This document shows, piece by piece, positions 7,069 through 15,555 of a DNA stretch of 35,302 bases (its first letter is position 1; each line of letters begins with the position of its first letter). Made by a program: the position numbers and the translations under genes. A model generated the notes under the pieces. That model was given only the letters and a program-made list of their open reading frames with translations, did no database searches and was not told where the DNA came from. The stretch lies in assembly GCA_902776835.1 (NCBI GenBank), contig CACYRK010000032.1, positions 1 to 35,302 of the forward strand, written 5' to 3'. Source of the stretch: an uncultured Bacteroidales bacterium (GTDB taxonomy: Bacteria > Bacteroidota > Bacteroidia > Bacteroidales > Muribaculaceae).

Positions 7069-7869
7069 ATGCCACGGAAAAGAAGAGTACTGAGTTCTAC
7101 GGGCGTTTATCATGTGATGTTGCGCGGCATCAACCGCGAGGACATCTTCACTGATGAACAGGATTGCCTCAAATTCATAAAGATTCTGGAGGGTTGCGTC
7201 GCTCCAACCGACAAAAGCGGCAACCCTTTGCCTCCAATGTGTACAATCTATGGCTACTGCCTGATGAGCAACCACGCGCATCTGCTTATTGGTGAGCGTG
7301 ATAACTCGATTGGTGAGGTGCTGAAAAGCATCGGAATCGCGTATGTTAGTTACTTCAACAAGCGCCACTACCGCATCGGCCCGATGTTCCAAGGCCGCTT
7401 CCGCAGCGAACCCGTCGAAGACGCGCTTTACTATTTCAATCTGCTCCGATACATCCACGAAAACCCTGTCGCTGCCTGCATTTGTGCCAAGCCGGGCGAG
7501 TATCGCTGGAGCAGTTGGCACGAGTATGAGTCGGCCGTTCCTCTCCCCGGGGCCATTTGCAGCGTGACGACCCCGTTCACCAATGCTCGCTGGGATGAGT
7601 ACAGGCAGCAAGTGCTCGAAAGTTGCACGTTGACGCGCCAGCCGGGAGCAGAGCGTGCGCGGATGACCGACAAGGCTGCCGAGGAGGTCCTCATGAGAAT
7701 CGGCAACAACACGCCTCTGGCAGTGATAAAATCGCTGTCTTTTGAGACGCGAAAGCGTATAATTCTCGAGGCTATGGAGCATGGCGTGGGCAGTCGTCAG
7801 ATGGCTCGCATCACCGGCATCCCTTACAATACAATCAGCCGAATAAGATCGAAGTCGGGCATCAAATGA
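7069..7869 (+). CDS. REP-associated tyrosine transposase (RAYT, Y1 HUH family)
   Basis: The 266-residue protein has the IS200/RAYT layout: an N-terminal beta strand with YHVMLRGINRE, the HUH metal-binding motif as His69-Ala-His71 in YCLMSNHAHLLIG, and a candidate nucleophile at Tyr92 or Tyr95 in AYVSYFNKRHYRIGPMFQGRF (segment 91-111). The LLRYIHENP and YRWSSW blocks follow. The C-terminal 70 residues (MTDKAAEEVL to the end) look helical and include a probable helix-turn-helix (GSRQMARITGIPYNTISRIR), likely used for REP recognition. RAYTs cut single-stranded REP hairpins and are mostly domesticated. Three matching hairpins flank the gene, two upstream and one downstream. The frame is complete with no missing motif. 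Confidence 0.9.
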   Translation: MPRKRRVLSSTGVYHVMLRGINREDIFTDEQDCLKFIKILEGCVAPTDKSGNPLPPMCTIYGYCLMSNHAHLLIGERDNSIGEVLKSIGIAYVSYFNKRHYRIGPMFQGRFRSEPVEDALYYFNLLRYIHENPVAACICAKPGEYRWSSWHEYESAVPLPGAICSVTTPFTNARWDEYRQQVLESCTLTRQPGAERARMTDKAAEEVLMRIGNNTPLAVIKSLSFETRKRIILEAMEHGVGSRQMARITGIPYNTISRIRSKSGIK

Positions 7870-7889
7870 TGCCGGCAACAATATGTTTG

Positions 7890-7920
7890 GTGTGGTCAAG
7901 GGGACTCCCTTTGGCCACAC
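7890..7920. repeat. REP palindrome c, imperfect
   Basis: GTGTGGTCAAGGGGA, a central C, then TCCCTTTGGCCACAC. It is the same hairpin family as the two copies upstream of the RAYT gene, with base changes and a shorter inner stem. It lies 20 bp after the RAYT stop and so closes the REP/RAYT unit on the right. Confidence 0.8.
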
Positions 7921-8011
7921 TTGGTTTTGTGGTGGCGTGGGCGAATTTGGGCGAAAAATGGGGGTCGGGGCAAAAAATGTTGTGGCCGAGAGGTGTGATT
8001 TCGGGGCAAAG

Positions 8012-8031
8012 TTGTAACTTTGCAGTTTGAA
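8012..8031 (+). promoter_or_regulatory. pyrG promoter -7 region
   Basis: TAACTTTG (8015-8022) fits the -7 consensus TAnnTTTG, with transcription expected near 8029 and a leader of about 88 nt. No good TTG lies 19-21 nt upstream; a GTG is there instead. The 20-bp block TTGTAACTTTGCAGTTTGAA recurs exactly upstream of valS. Confidence 0.5.
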
Positions 8032-8074
8032 ATAATTGCGGCCCCACGCCCCGTTGTGTGGCGCGGGTGCTTAG

Positions 8075-9736
<1,662 letters not shown>

Positions 9737-9773
9737 ACTTACACGCAGAAACACACACACTACAACGAAATAA

Positions 9774-11873
9774 ATGGATAAAAACACGATTACCGGAATG
9801 TTGCTCATGTGCGCCGTGATTTTCGGCTTCATGTGGCTCACAAAACCCAGCGAGGCCGAACTCGCCGAGCGCCAGCGCCAGCAAGATTCCATCTCTAAGG
9901 CTGCCACGGCGGCCAGTGCCGGAGAAGCCGCCATCAAGGTGCTCAGCGCCGACGATGTGGCTCAACTCACGACAATCCTCACTCCCGCGGCTGGCGACAG
10001 CGCCCAAGCATCCATCGACAAGGACGGCGTGAAGTTGCGCCTCCAGGGCGGCGAACTTGTTGGCGAAGTGGCTGTAGGCGACACCGTTCTGAGCGTCAAC
10101 GAACTTCGTCGGCCGTCAAGCAGTGTCCCGGCGCTTCACAACAGCGCAGTTGACGCTGTGGAAAAGGTCTTGCTCACCTATCAGCAGAACGGCCCGTTCG
10201 CACGGCTCACCTCGGGTACGGCCCAGACGGTGAAACTCGTAAACGACTCGCTCGAGGTGGAACTCTCGACCAAGGGCGGCGTGATCACTCGCGCCAGTCT
10301 GCGCGGCTACAAGGCTTACAATGCCGAGCACGTCGAGGTCATCTCGCCCGACAACAACGAGATGAGTTTCACACTCAGCAACAACACCCGCCGCTTCGAG
10401 ACCAAGGATTTCTATTTCACCCCGCAGCAAATCAACGACTCCACCGTGCTGATGAATCTGGACCTGGGCGGAGCGTCGTGGGGACTGAAATACACGCTGA
10501 TTCCCGGCAGTTACATGGTGCGCATGGAGATGGTTCAGCACAACATGTCGAGCATCATCCCGCTCAACATTAACAATGTGGACCTTACGTGGCATCACAA
10601 ACTCATGCGTCACGAGGAAGGCAAGATGTTCGAGGAGCGCAACTCGGCAATCTACTATAAATATGCCGGCGAAGGCGGCGACGTGGAGTACAGCAAGGAA
10701 AGCGGCGACGACGACAAGGACCTGAAGGACGGCGTGAAGTGGCTCTCGGCAAAGAACCAATTTTTCTCGGCTGTGCTCATCGCCGACAGTTCGTTCACCG
10801 GCGCTCGCCTGAAGAGCCACGAAATCAAGAAGGAGACCGCCGACTATCAGCGCTACCTGAAGGTGTTTGACATCACCACCCACATCCCATATTCGAGCGC
10901 GCAGGACAATGCCGCGTCGTTCCACTTCTACCTGGGTCCCAACCGCTACAAGTTGCTCTCGTCCTACGACAAGTACTCGCCCAACGAGGACCTCAAACTC
11001 ACCAAACTCATCCCGCTGGGCTGGCAGTTGTTCCGCTGGATCAATGTGGGCGTGATTATCCCCATCTTCGACTGGCTGGGCACCTTTATCCGCAACTACG
11101 GTATCATAATCTTGATACTTACCATCATCATCAAGGTCGTGCTCTCGCCGCTCACGTTCAAGAGTTATATGTCGCAGGCCAAGATGCGCGTGCTCGCGCC
11201 CGACATTGCAGAAATCAATGCCAAGTATCCCGACCAGGAAGACGCCATGAAACGTCAGCAGAAGACCATGGAACTCTACAGCCTGGCTGGCGCAAGCCCC
11301 TTCGGCGGTTGCTTGCCCATGCTGCTGCAGATGCCCATCCTCATCGCCATGTTCACATTCTTCCCGTCGTGCATCGAGTTGCGCGGACAGTCGTTCCTCT
11401 GGGCCAACGACCTCTCGGCCCCCGACAAGATTGTGGAGTGGACCGGCCAGATCCCGTTCATCACCAACTACTTCGGCAACCACATCAGCCTGTTCTGCTT
11501 GCTGATGACGGTCACCAATATCATCTACACCTACCTGTCGATGCAGTCGCAGGCCCAGCAAAACAGCATGCCGGGCATGAAGTGGATGATGTACCTCATG
11601 CCAATCATGTTCCTGGTGTTCTTCAACAACTACGCCAGCGGCTTGAGTTACTACTACTTTATTTCGCTGCTTATTACCATCGCTCAGACATATATTTGCC
11701 GCGCCTTTGTCAACGAGGATAAGGTGCGTGCCACCATCGCTGCCAATCGCGCCAAGCCCCGCAAGAAGAGCGGCTTCATGGCTCGCCTCGAGGAGGCTCA
11801 GCGTCAGCAGCAGGCCATGCTGCGCGAGCAGGAAAAGCGCGGCAAGGGCAAGGGTAATGCGCGCCGCCGTTAA
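9774..11873 (+). CDS. yidC: membrane protein insertase YidC
   Basis: The 699-residue protein has the Gram-negative YidC layout. TM1 is at residues 5-22 (TGMLLMCAVIFGFMWL). A large periplasmic P1 domain runs from about 50 to 400. A conserved five-helix insertase core begins near 420 (GWQLFRWINVGVIIPIFDWL), with FIRNYGIIILILTIIIKVV, the cytoplasmic hairpin (KSYMSQAKMRVL, DQEDAMKRQQKTMELY) and GGCLPMLLQMPILIAMFTFF. The tail is basic (KPRKKSG, EKRGKGKGNARRR), suited to ribosome contact. It inserts membrane proteins with or without SecYEG. The length exceeds the E. coli protein, as is common in Bacteroidetes because of the P1 insert. It lies 49 bp before the TM2 protein gene. Confidence 0.97.
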   Translation: MDKNTITGMLLMCAVIFGFMWLTKPSEAELAERQRQQDSISKAATAASAGEAAIKVLSADDVAQLTTILTPAAGDSAQASIDKDGVKLRLQGGELVGEVAVGDTVLSVNELRRPSSSVPALHNSAVDAVEKVLLTYQQNGPFARLTSGTAQTVKLVNDSLEVELSTKGGVITRASLRGYKAYNAEHVEVISPDNNEMSFTLSNNTRRFETKDFYFTPQQINDSTVLMNLDLGGASWGLKYTLIPGSYMVRMEMVQHNMSSIIPLNINNVDLTWHHKLMRHEEGKMFEERNSAIYYKYAGEGGDVEYSKESGDDDKDLKDGVKWLSAKNQFFSAVLIADSSFTGARLKSHEIKKETADYQRYLKVFDITTHIPYSSAQDNAASFHFYLGPNRYKLLSSYDKYSPNEDLKLTKLIPLGWQLFRWINVGVIIPIFDWLGTFIRNYGIIILILTIIIKVVLSPLTFKSYMSQAKMRVLAPDIAEINAKYPDQEDAMKRQQKTMELYSLAGASPFGGCLPMLLQMPILIAMFTFFPSCIELRGQSFLWANDLSAPDKIVEWTGQIPFITNYFGNHISLFCLLMTVTNIIYTYLSMQSQAQQNSMPGMKWMMYLMPIMFLVFFNNYASGLSYYYFISLLITIAQTYICRAFVNEDKVRATIAANRAKPRKKSGFMARLEEAQRQQQAMLREQEKRGKGKGNARRR

Positions 11874-11922
11874 TGCGTTGAAAATAAATAAATTAAAGTA
11901 TAATTATAAATTTTGAAAAACT

Positions 11923-12429
11923 ATGATGCAGTACACGTGTCCTAAGTGCGGGAGACAGTTCACCACTGAGAATCCCGAGAATTTTGTTCGTTGCCCCTAT
12001 TGCGGTGAGAACTTCTATGCTTCTCAGCAGCCTCAGTATGGTCAGCCTCAGTACGGCCAGCAGCAGTATGGTCAGCAGCAGTACGGCCAACAGCAGTACG
12101 GCCAGCAGCAGTATGGCCAGCAGCAGTATGGCCAGCAACAGTATGCTTATGGCAATCAGCGGCAGGAAGTCGGCGTGTTCGACTCGGGGCCTTCGGGCAA
12201 GAGCCGCGGCGTAGCCGGCCTGCTGGCAATCCTCCTTGGCACGCTGGGTATTCACTACTTCTATATCGGCAAGACCGGAGGCGGCTTCATTTGCCTCCTG
12301 CTCTCGTGCGTAACTTGCGGATTCTGGGGCATTCTCACCCTCATCCAGGGTATCTTGATGATGACCATGAACCAGCAAGACTTCGAGATGAAGTACGTCA
12401 ATAACAACAAGACGTTCCCCTTGTTCTGA
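11923..12429 (+). CDS. zinc-ribbon, QYGQQ-repeat, TM2-domain membrane protein
   Basis: The 168-residue protein has three parts. An N-terminal zinc ribbon has Cys6-x2-Cys9 and Cys24-x2-Cys27. A low-complexity stretch from about residue 34 to 74 repeats QYGQQ. A TM2 domain has GLLAILLGTLGIHYFYIGKTGGG, then GFICLLLSCVTCG, GILTLIQGILMM (two hydrophobic hairpin helices). TM2 proteins are inner-membrane proteins of largely unknown role. The Gln/Tyr repeat is disordered and prion-like in composition, which is unusual in bacteria. The next gene, a GH25 lysozyme, starts 2 bp after the stop, implying co-translation. Either ATG at 11923 or 11926 could serve as start. Confidence 0.8.
   Translation: MMQYTCPKCGRQFTTENPENFVRCPYCGENFYASQQPQYGQPQYGQQQYGQQQYGQQQYGQQQYGQQQYGQQQYAYGNQRQEVGVFDSGPSGKSRGVAGLLAILLGTLGIHYFYIGKTGGGFICLLLSCVTCGFWGILTLIQGILMMTMNQQDFEMKYVNNNKTFPLF
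12041..12140 (+). repeat. 15-bp coding repeats (QQQYG)
   Basis: A unit like CAGCAGTA(C/T)GGCCAG repeats with a 15-bp period, encoding QQQYG or QPQYG about seven times. Synonymous differences (CAG/CAA, TAT/TAC, GGC/GGT) show the array is not brand new. Slippage would change copy number in frame. Confidence 0.8.
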
Positions 12430-12431
12430 CC

Positions 12432-13199
12432 ATGGCGTCGACCAAGGCACAACACAAAACTCCGCAGTCAAGGCCCGACTATATCAAGTGGGCCTTGATT
12501 GCTGGTCTTGTGCTCATAGGCTTAGGGACGGTGGTGTACCTGAATCGTCACCGCCTGTTCCACCATGTGCCGAATGTCGACTTTAAGCGCTATCCCATCA
12601 CGGGCATCGATGTGAGCAATCACAACGGCGACATCGACTGGGACGTGGTGGCATCGCGCGGCATCAAGTTTGCCTACATCAAGGCCACCGAGGGCACGAC
12701 ATTTGTCGACGCCCGCTACGACAGCAACAGCCGGCGCGCCGCAGCGGCGGGTCTGAAGGTGGGCGCTTACCACTTCTTCCGCAATTCCCGCGACGGCAAG
12801 GCCCAGGCCGCACACTTTATGCGTGTGGTTGGCAAGTCGAGTGTCGACCTGCCTCTGGTGGTCGACATCGAGGAGGACGGCAACGACAACGACGTGCCGC
12901 ACGACCTGGCGGTGCAACGCCTGGCCGACATGCTCAACACGCTGCGCGACAAGGGCTACAACGTGATGCTTTACACCAACGGCAATGGCCGCTCCACCTT
13001 TCACAAGAAGCACTTTGCCGACTGCGACTTGTGGTTGTGCTCGTTCTCGCATCCCGACTCTATCGCACATGTGGGGCACCGCATTCAGCAATACAGCCAC
13101 TGGGGCAACGTGAAGGGCATCGACGGCGATGTGGACCTGAACATCTTCATGGGCTCGGAGATTCAGTGGAACCGCTGGCTCGACGAATTGAAACATTAA
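12432..13199 (+). CDS. membrane-anchored GH25 lysozyme-like muramidase
   Basis: The 255-residue protein has a short basic cytoplasmic start, one membrane segment (WALIAGLVLIGLGTVVYL, residues 20-37) and a GH25 domain from about residue 56: ITGIDVSNHNGDIDW, FAYIKATEGTTFVD, GAYHFF, and LPLVVDIEEDG, where Asp145 and Glu147 are the candidate catalytic acids. MLYTNGNG and a late QYSHWGNVKGIDGDVDLN complete the barrel. GH25 enzymes cut the MurNAc-GlcNAc bond of peptidoglycan. The anchor would hold the enzyme on the periplasmic side of the inner membrane, fitting wall remodelling rather than defence. It is 2 bp from the TM2 gene and 19 bp from the next gene. Confidence 0.9.
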   Translation: MASTKAQHKTPQSRPDYIKWALIAGLVLIGLGTVVYLNRHRLFHHVPNVDFKRYPITGIDVSNHNGDIDWDVVASRGIKFAYIKATEGTTFVDARYDSNSRRAAAAGLKVGAYHFFRNSRDGKAQAAHFMRVVGKSSVDLPLVVDIEEDGNDNDVPHDLAVQRLADMLNTLRDKGYNVMLYTNGNGRSTFHKKHFADCDLWLCSFSHPDSIAHVGHRIQQYSHWGNVKGIDGDVDLNIFMGSEIQWNRWLDELKH

Positions 13200-13218
13200 C
13201 TCTCTACCACACAGAATT

Positions 13219-13800
13219 ATGCTGCGACGACTCTTCCTTCTTTTTGCAATAGCAACAACTGCTGTGATGGCTCACGCTGCCGTTTACACCTGGCAAGGCC
13301 ACGACCTGTGCTTTGAGGTGCCCGACGGCGGATTCCTGGCTTACAGCAGCAACTCACGCCTGGAGATGCAGTGGGAGGACATGGTGATTACTATGGTACT
13401 CTACACCAAGGACGACGCCACCGACAAGGTGATTCGCGAGAATCTGCAACGTAAGGCCTTGGGCTACAATATGTACGACCTGCAGATGGGCAAGATGAAA
13501 GTGAAGGGCTTCAAGGCCTTCGACATCGAGGGCACAATGCCCGACGGATCGCGTGCCATCATTGCCGACCTGGTGAGCAAGAAGCGAAACCTGGTGGTGG
13601 AGGTGACGGTCAACTACCTGTACGGCAACCGCGAGGTCGTGGAAGACGTGATCAAGAGCGTGACCGAGGGCAGCAAGCAGCCAAACAAGCAAAAACACCG
13701 CCAGCGCGTGCAGAGCAAAGAGGACGCGAAGCGACAAAAAGAGCAGCCTAAACAAGAACCCAAACCCAAGGTCGACGACGGGCCGCTCTACGACTGCTAA
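13219..13800 (+). CDS. exported protein of unknown function with a basic tail
   Basis: The 193-residue protein has a signal peptide (MLRRLFLLFAIATTAVMAHA, probable cut after residue 20). A globular part follows (VYTWQGHDLCFEVPDGG to about residue 150) in which beta strands seem to alternate (MVITMVLYT, LVVEVTVNYLYG). The last 40 residues are Lys/Gln/Pro-rich (KQPNKQKHRQRVQSKEDAK) and probably disordered. I do not recognise the family. It lies between the GH25 gene (19 bp) and the HExxH gene (20 bp), so it is probably in the same transcript and may act in the envelope. Confidence 0.7.
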   Translation: MLRRLFLLFAIATTAVMAHAAVYTWQGHDLCFEVPDGGFLAYSSNSRLEMQWEDMVITMVLYTKDDATDKVIRENLQRKALGYNMYDLQMGKMKVKGFKAFDIEGTMPDGSRAIIADLVSKKRNLVVEVTVNYLYGNREVVEDVIKSVTEGSKQPNKQKHRQRVQSKEDAKRQKEQPKQEPKPKVDDGPLYDC

Positions 13801-13820
13801 ACGGGTCTTCTCGCCACATC

Positions 13821-14162
13821 ATGAAAATCATCAGGACACATTACATCCCATTCCGGGGCTTCTCAGCACTTAACTGCTTGGGAGTGCTCTTTGTGCATCG
13901 TGGGGTGTACTTGTCGAGCGAACTGATGAATCACGAACGAATTCACACGGCACAGATGCGCGAAATGCTCTTTGTGCCGTTTTACATATTCTATCTGGTC
14001 GAGTGGCTCGTGAGGCTGATGATGCGCGGCAATGCCTACCGCAACATCTCCTTTGAGCGCGAGGCCTATGACAACCAGCGAAACCCCGACTACTTGCGCC
14101 ACCGACGCCACTACGCATGGCTGAAGTATATGCGCAAGCCGGGGCGCACAAAAAAACAATAA
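13821..14162 (+). CDS. small protein with an HExxH motif
   Basis: The 113-residue protein carries His38-Glu39-Arg-Ile-His42 in NHERIHTAQ, a hydrophobic segment FVPFYIFYLVEWLVRLMM (about 51-68), and then SFEREAYDNQ with Glu79/Glu81. HExxH followed by a later Glu is the zinc layout of gluzincin-type peptidases such as M48/M56, so a tiny membrane-linked metal site is possible. The protein is far shorter than those families and I cannot assign activity. I recall conserved Bacteroidetes proteins of this size with the same NHERIH...EREAY pattern. The HD-domain gene starts 4 bp after its stop. Confidence 0.65.
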   Translation: MKIIRTHYIPFRGFSALNCLGVLFVHRGVYLSSELMNHERIHTAQMREMLFVPFYIFYLVEWLVRLMMRGNAYRNISFEREAYDNQRNPDYLRHRRHYAWLKYMRKPGRTKKQ

Positions 14163-14166
14163 CTTT

Positions 14167-14784
14167 ATGGACCTCAGTGAAATAAAATTGCTCCGACAGG
14201 AGTTTGAAACCTTGCTCCGCTCTACCGGACGCGAGGGAGTTGACGACCTTATTGACTATCTCGACGACGGCAAAAACCGATTCTTTAACGCTCCGGCAAG
14301 TGTCAACCACCACCTGAACACCGACGGCGGACTGCTGCAACACTCGCTCAACGTGTGCCATGCGGCGCTGAAACTGCGCGAGTTGGCAATCGCCGAACGG
14401 CCCGACCTGGAAGACGCCCTGAGCCGCGACAGCGTGATTATCGCTTCGCTGCTGCACGACATCTGCAAGGCCGACATCTACAAGCCGGTGCGCAAGCGCC
14501 GCAAGGACGCCAACGGACTGCTCGTCGAGGTGGACTCGTACGACATCGACTACTCAAACTTCCCTATGGGACACGGCGAGAAATCGGCCATGATGGTCCT
14601 GTGGGGCGGACTCGACATCACACAGGAGGAACTGCTCGCCATCCGTTGGCACATGACCGCCTGGGATCTCCCTTACCAAAGCCTGGAACTCACCCGAAGC
14701 CTCAACACCGCACGCGACATGCACCCACTGTGCTCGCTCATCCAACTCGCCGACAACTTCGCCGCAAACATCATGGAAGCATAG
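14167..14784 (+). CDS. HD-domain metal-dependent phosphohydrolase
   Basis: The 205-residue protein shows the HD pattern: His59 (GGLLQHSLNV), His97-Asp98 (LLHDICKADIY), His136 (GHGEKS), His162 (IRWHMTAWD) and a late Asp in QLADNFA. HD proteins bind one or two metals and cleave phosphate esters, often of nucleotides. The substrate here is unknown; the YjjB/YfbR-like or HDIG branches could not be separated by eye. The gene ends in TAG at 14782-14784 and a 23-bp repeat array begins at the next base, which suggests an element inserted exactly behind it. Confidence 0.8.
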   Translation: MDLSEIKLLRQEFETLLRSTGREGVDDLIDYLDDGKNRFFNAPASVNHHLNTDGGLLQHSLNVCHAALKLRELAIAERPDLEDALSRDSVIIASLLHDICKADIYKPVRKRRKDANGLLVEVDSYDIDYSNFPMGHGEKSAMMVLWGGLDITQEELLAIRWHMTAWDLPYQSLELTRSLNTARDMHPLCSLIQLADNFAANIMEA

Positions 14785-14936
14785 CGCTCGCTGTGTAACG
14801 CTCGCTTGGCTCGCTGTGTAACGCTCGCTTGGCTCGCTGTGTAACGCTCGCTGTGCTCGCTGTGTAACGCTCGCTGTGCTCGCTGTGTAACGCTCGCTGT
14901 GCTCGCTGTGTAACGCTCGTTGGACTCGCTGTTTAA
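14785..14936 (+). repeat. left 23-bp repeat array (arm of the S23 unit)
   Basis: A partial unit (14785-14798) and six full 23-bp units starting at 14799, 14822, 14845, 14868, 14891 and 14914 share the core GCTCGCTGTGTAACGCTCG. The first two full units read CTTGG at their centre, the next three CTGTG, and the last has drifted. The array begins directly after the HD-gene stop. It is complementary to the right array at 15388-15480. Confidence 0.9.
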
Positions 14937-14996
14937 CGATCGTGAGTGATGGGCTGTGATTTGGTTTTTAGAGGTTTTGTTTTTTAAGAGTTTTTT

Positions 14997-15374
14997 ATGG
15001 GAGAATTTCAATTTCAATTTGAGAAACTGAAAGTTTGGCAAGAGGCTCGAGAATTGGTGGCACTTGTTTATCAATTATTGGAAAGATTTCCAAGAAATGA
15101 AAACTATGTTCTTTGCGATCAGTTGCGTAGAGCGGCCATTTCTGTGCCTTCAAATATCGCTGAAGGCTCTGGCCGGTTTTCAATTAAAGAACAGGTTCAT
15201 TTTTTTGAGATAGCATTTGGCTCGCTTATGGAATTGTATTGCCAACTGCTGCTTGCTGCCGATCTCGGCTATATTTCAGAAGAAGATGTGAAAGTCGTTA
15301 AGGCACGAGTGTTTAGTGTAACCCGAATGTTGAGCCGATTGCGTGCTTCAAAGATCAGCGATTCTAAGAAATAA
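14997..15374 (+). CDS. S23/IVP-type four-helix-bundle protein
   Basis: The 125-residue protein matches the family first found as ORFs inside 23S rRNA intervening sequences: FEKLKVWQEARELVALVYQLLERFP (first helix, cut here by position 9-33), a short loop, LCDQLRRAAISVPSNIAEGSGR, HFFEIAFGSLMELYCQLLLA, and a final helix. Members form pentameric helical barrels with a basic groove, and relatives include Avd of diversity-generating retroelements. No reverse transcriptase is nearby and no rRNA is present, so neither classic setting applies. The gene is AT-richer than its neighbours and lies between two complementary 23-bp repeat arrays. Its job is unknown. Confidence 0.85.
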   Translation: MGEFQFQFEKLKVWQEARELVALVYQLLERFPRNENYVLCDQLRRAAISVPSNIAEGSGRFSIKEQVHFFEIAFGSLMELYCQLLLAADLGYISEEDVKVVKARVFSVTRMLSRLRASKISDSKK

Positions 15375-15387
15375 GAATAAAACCATC

Positions 15388-15480
15388 TTCACCAGCGAGC
15401 GGAGCGAGCGTTAAACAGCGTAGCGTAGCGAAGCGTTACCCAGCGAGCAAAGCGAGCGTTACCCAGCGAAGCGTTCACCA
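15388..15480 (-). repeat. right 23-bp repeat array, inverted
   Basis: Units starting at 15388, 15411, 15436 and 15459 are the reverse complement of the left array family; the second unit is 25 bp and the last is partial. The unit at 15436-15458 pairs with the left unit at 14799-14821 at 21 of 23 positions. The array starts 13 bp after the S23 stop. Confidence 0.85.
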
Positions 15481-15485
15481 AACTC

Positions 15486-15516
15486 TTGTGAGTTTTAGAT
15501 AAAAATTGTAATTTTG
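15486..15516 (+). promoter_or_regulatory. dacB promoter
   Basis: TTG (15486-15488), 20 nt, then TAATTTTG (15509-15516) fits the Bacteroidetes consensus. Transcription would begin near 15523, 33 nt before the ATG. The site lies just outside the right repeat array, so the S23 unit does not break it. Confidence 0.7.
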
Positions 15517-15555
15517 TAGTTTAGAATTTAGCGAAACTTAATTATTACTGCATAG

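Noticed and set aside
10116..11561. Long minus-strand open frame opposite yidC
   Set aside because: Shadow of yidC; composition is His/Val/Leu-rich as expected of an antisense frame and shows no domain.
14997..15374. Avd accessory protein of a diversity-generating retroelement
   Set aside because: No reverse transcriptase, template repeat or variable target gene is in the window.
14785..15480. Possible CRISPR array
   Set aside because: The 23-bp units are contiguous with no unique spacers, the two arrays are inverted around a gene, and no cas gene is present.
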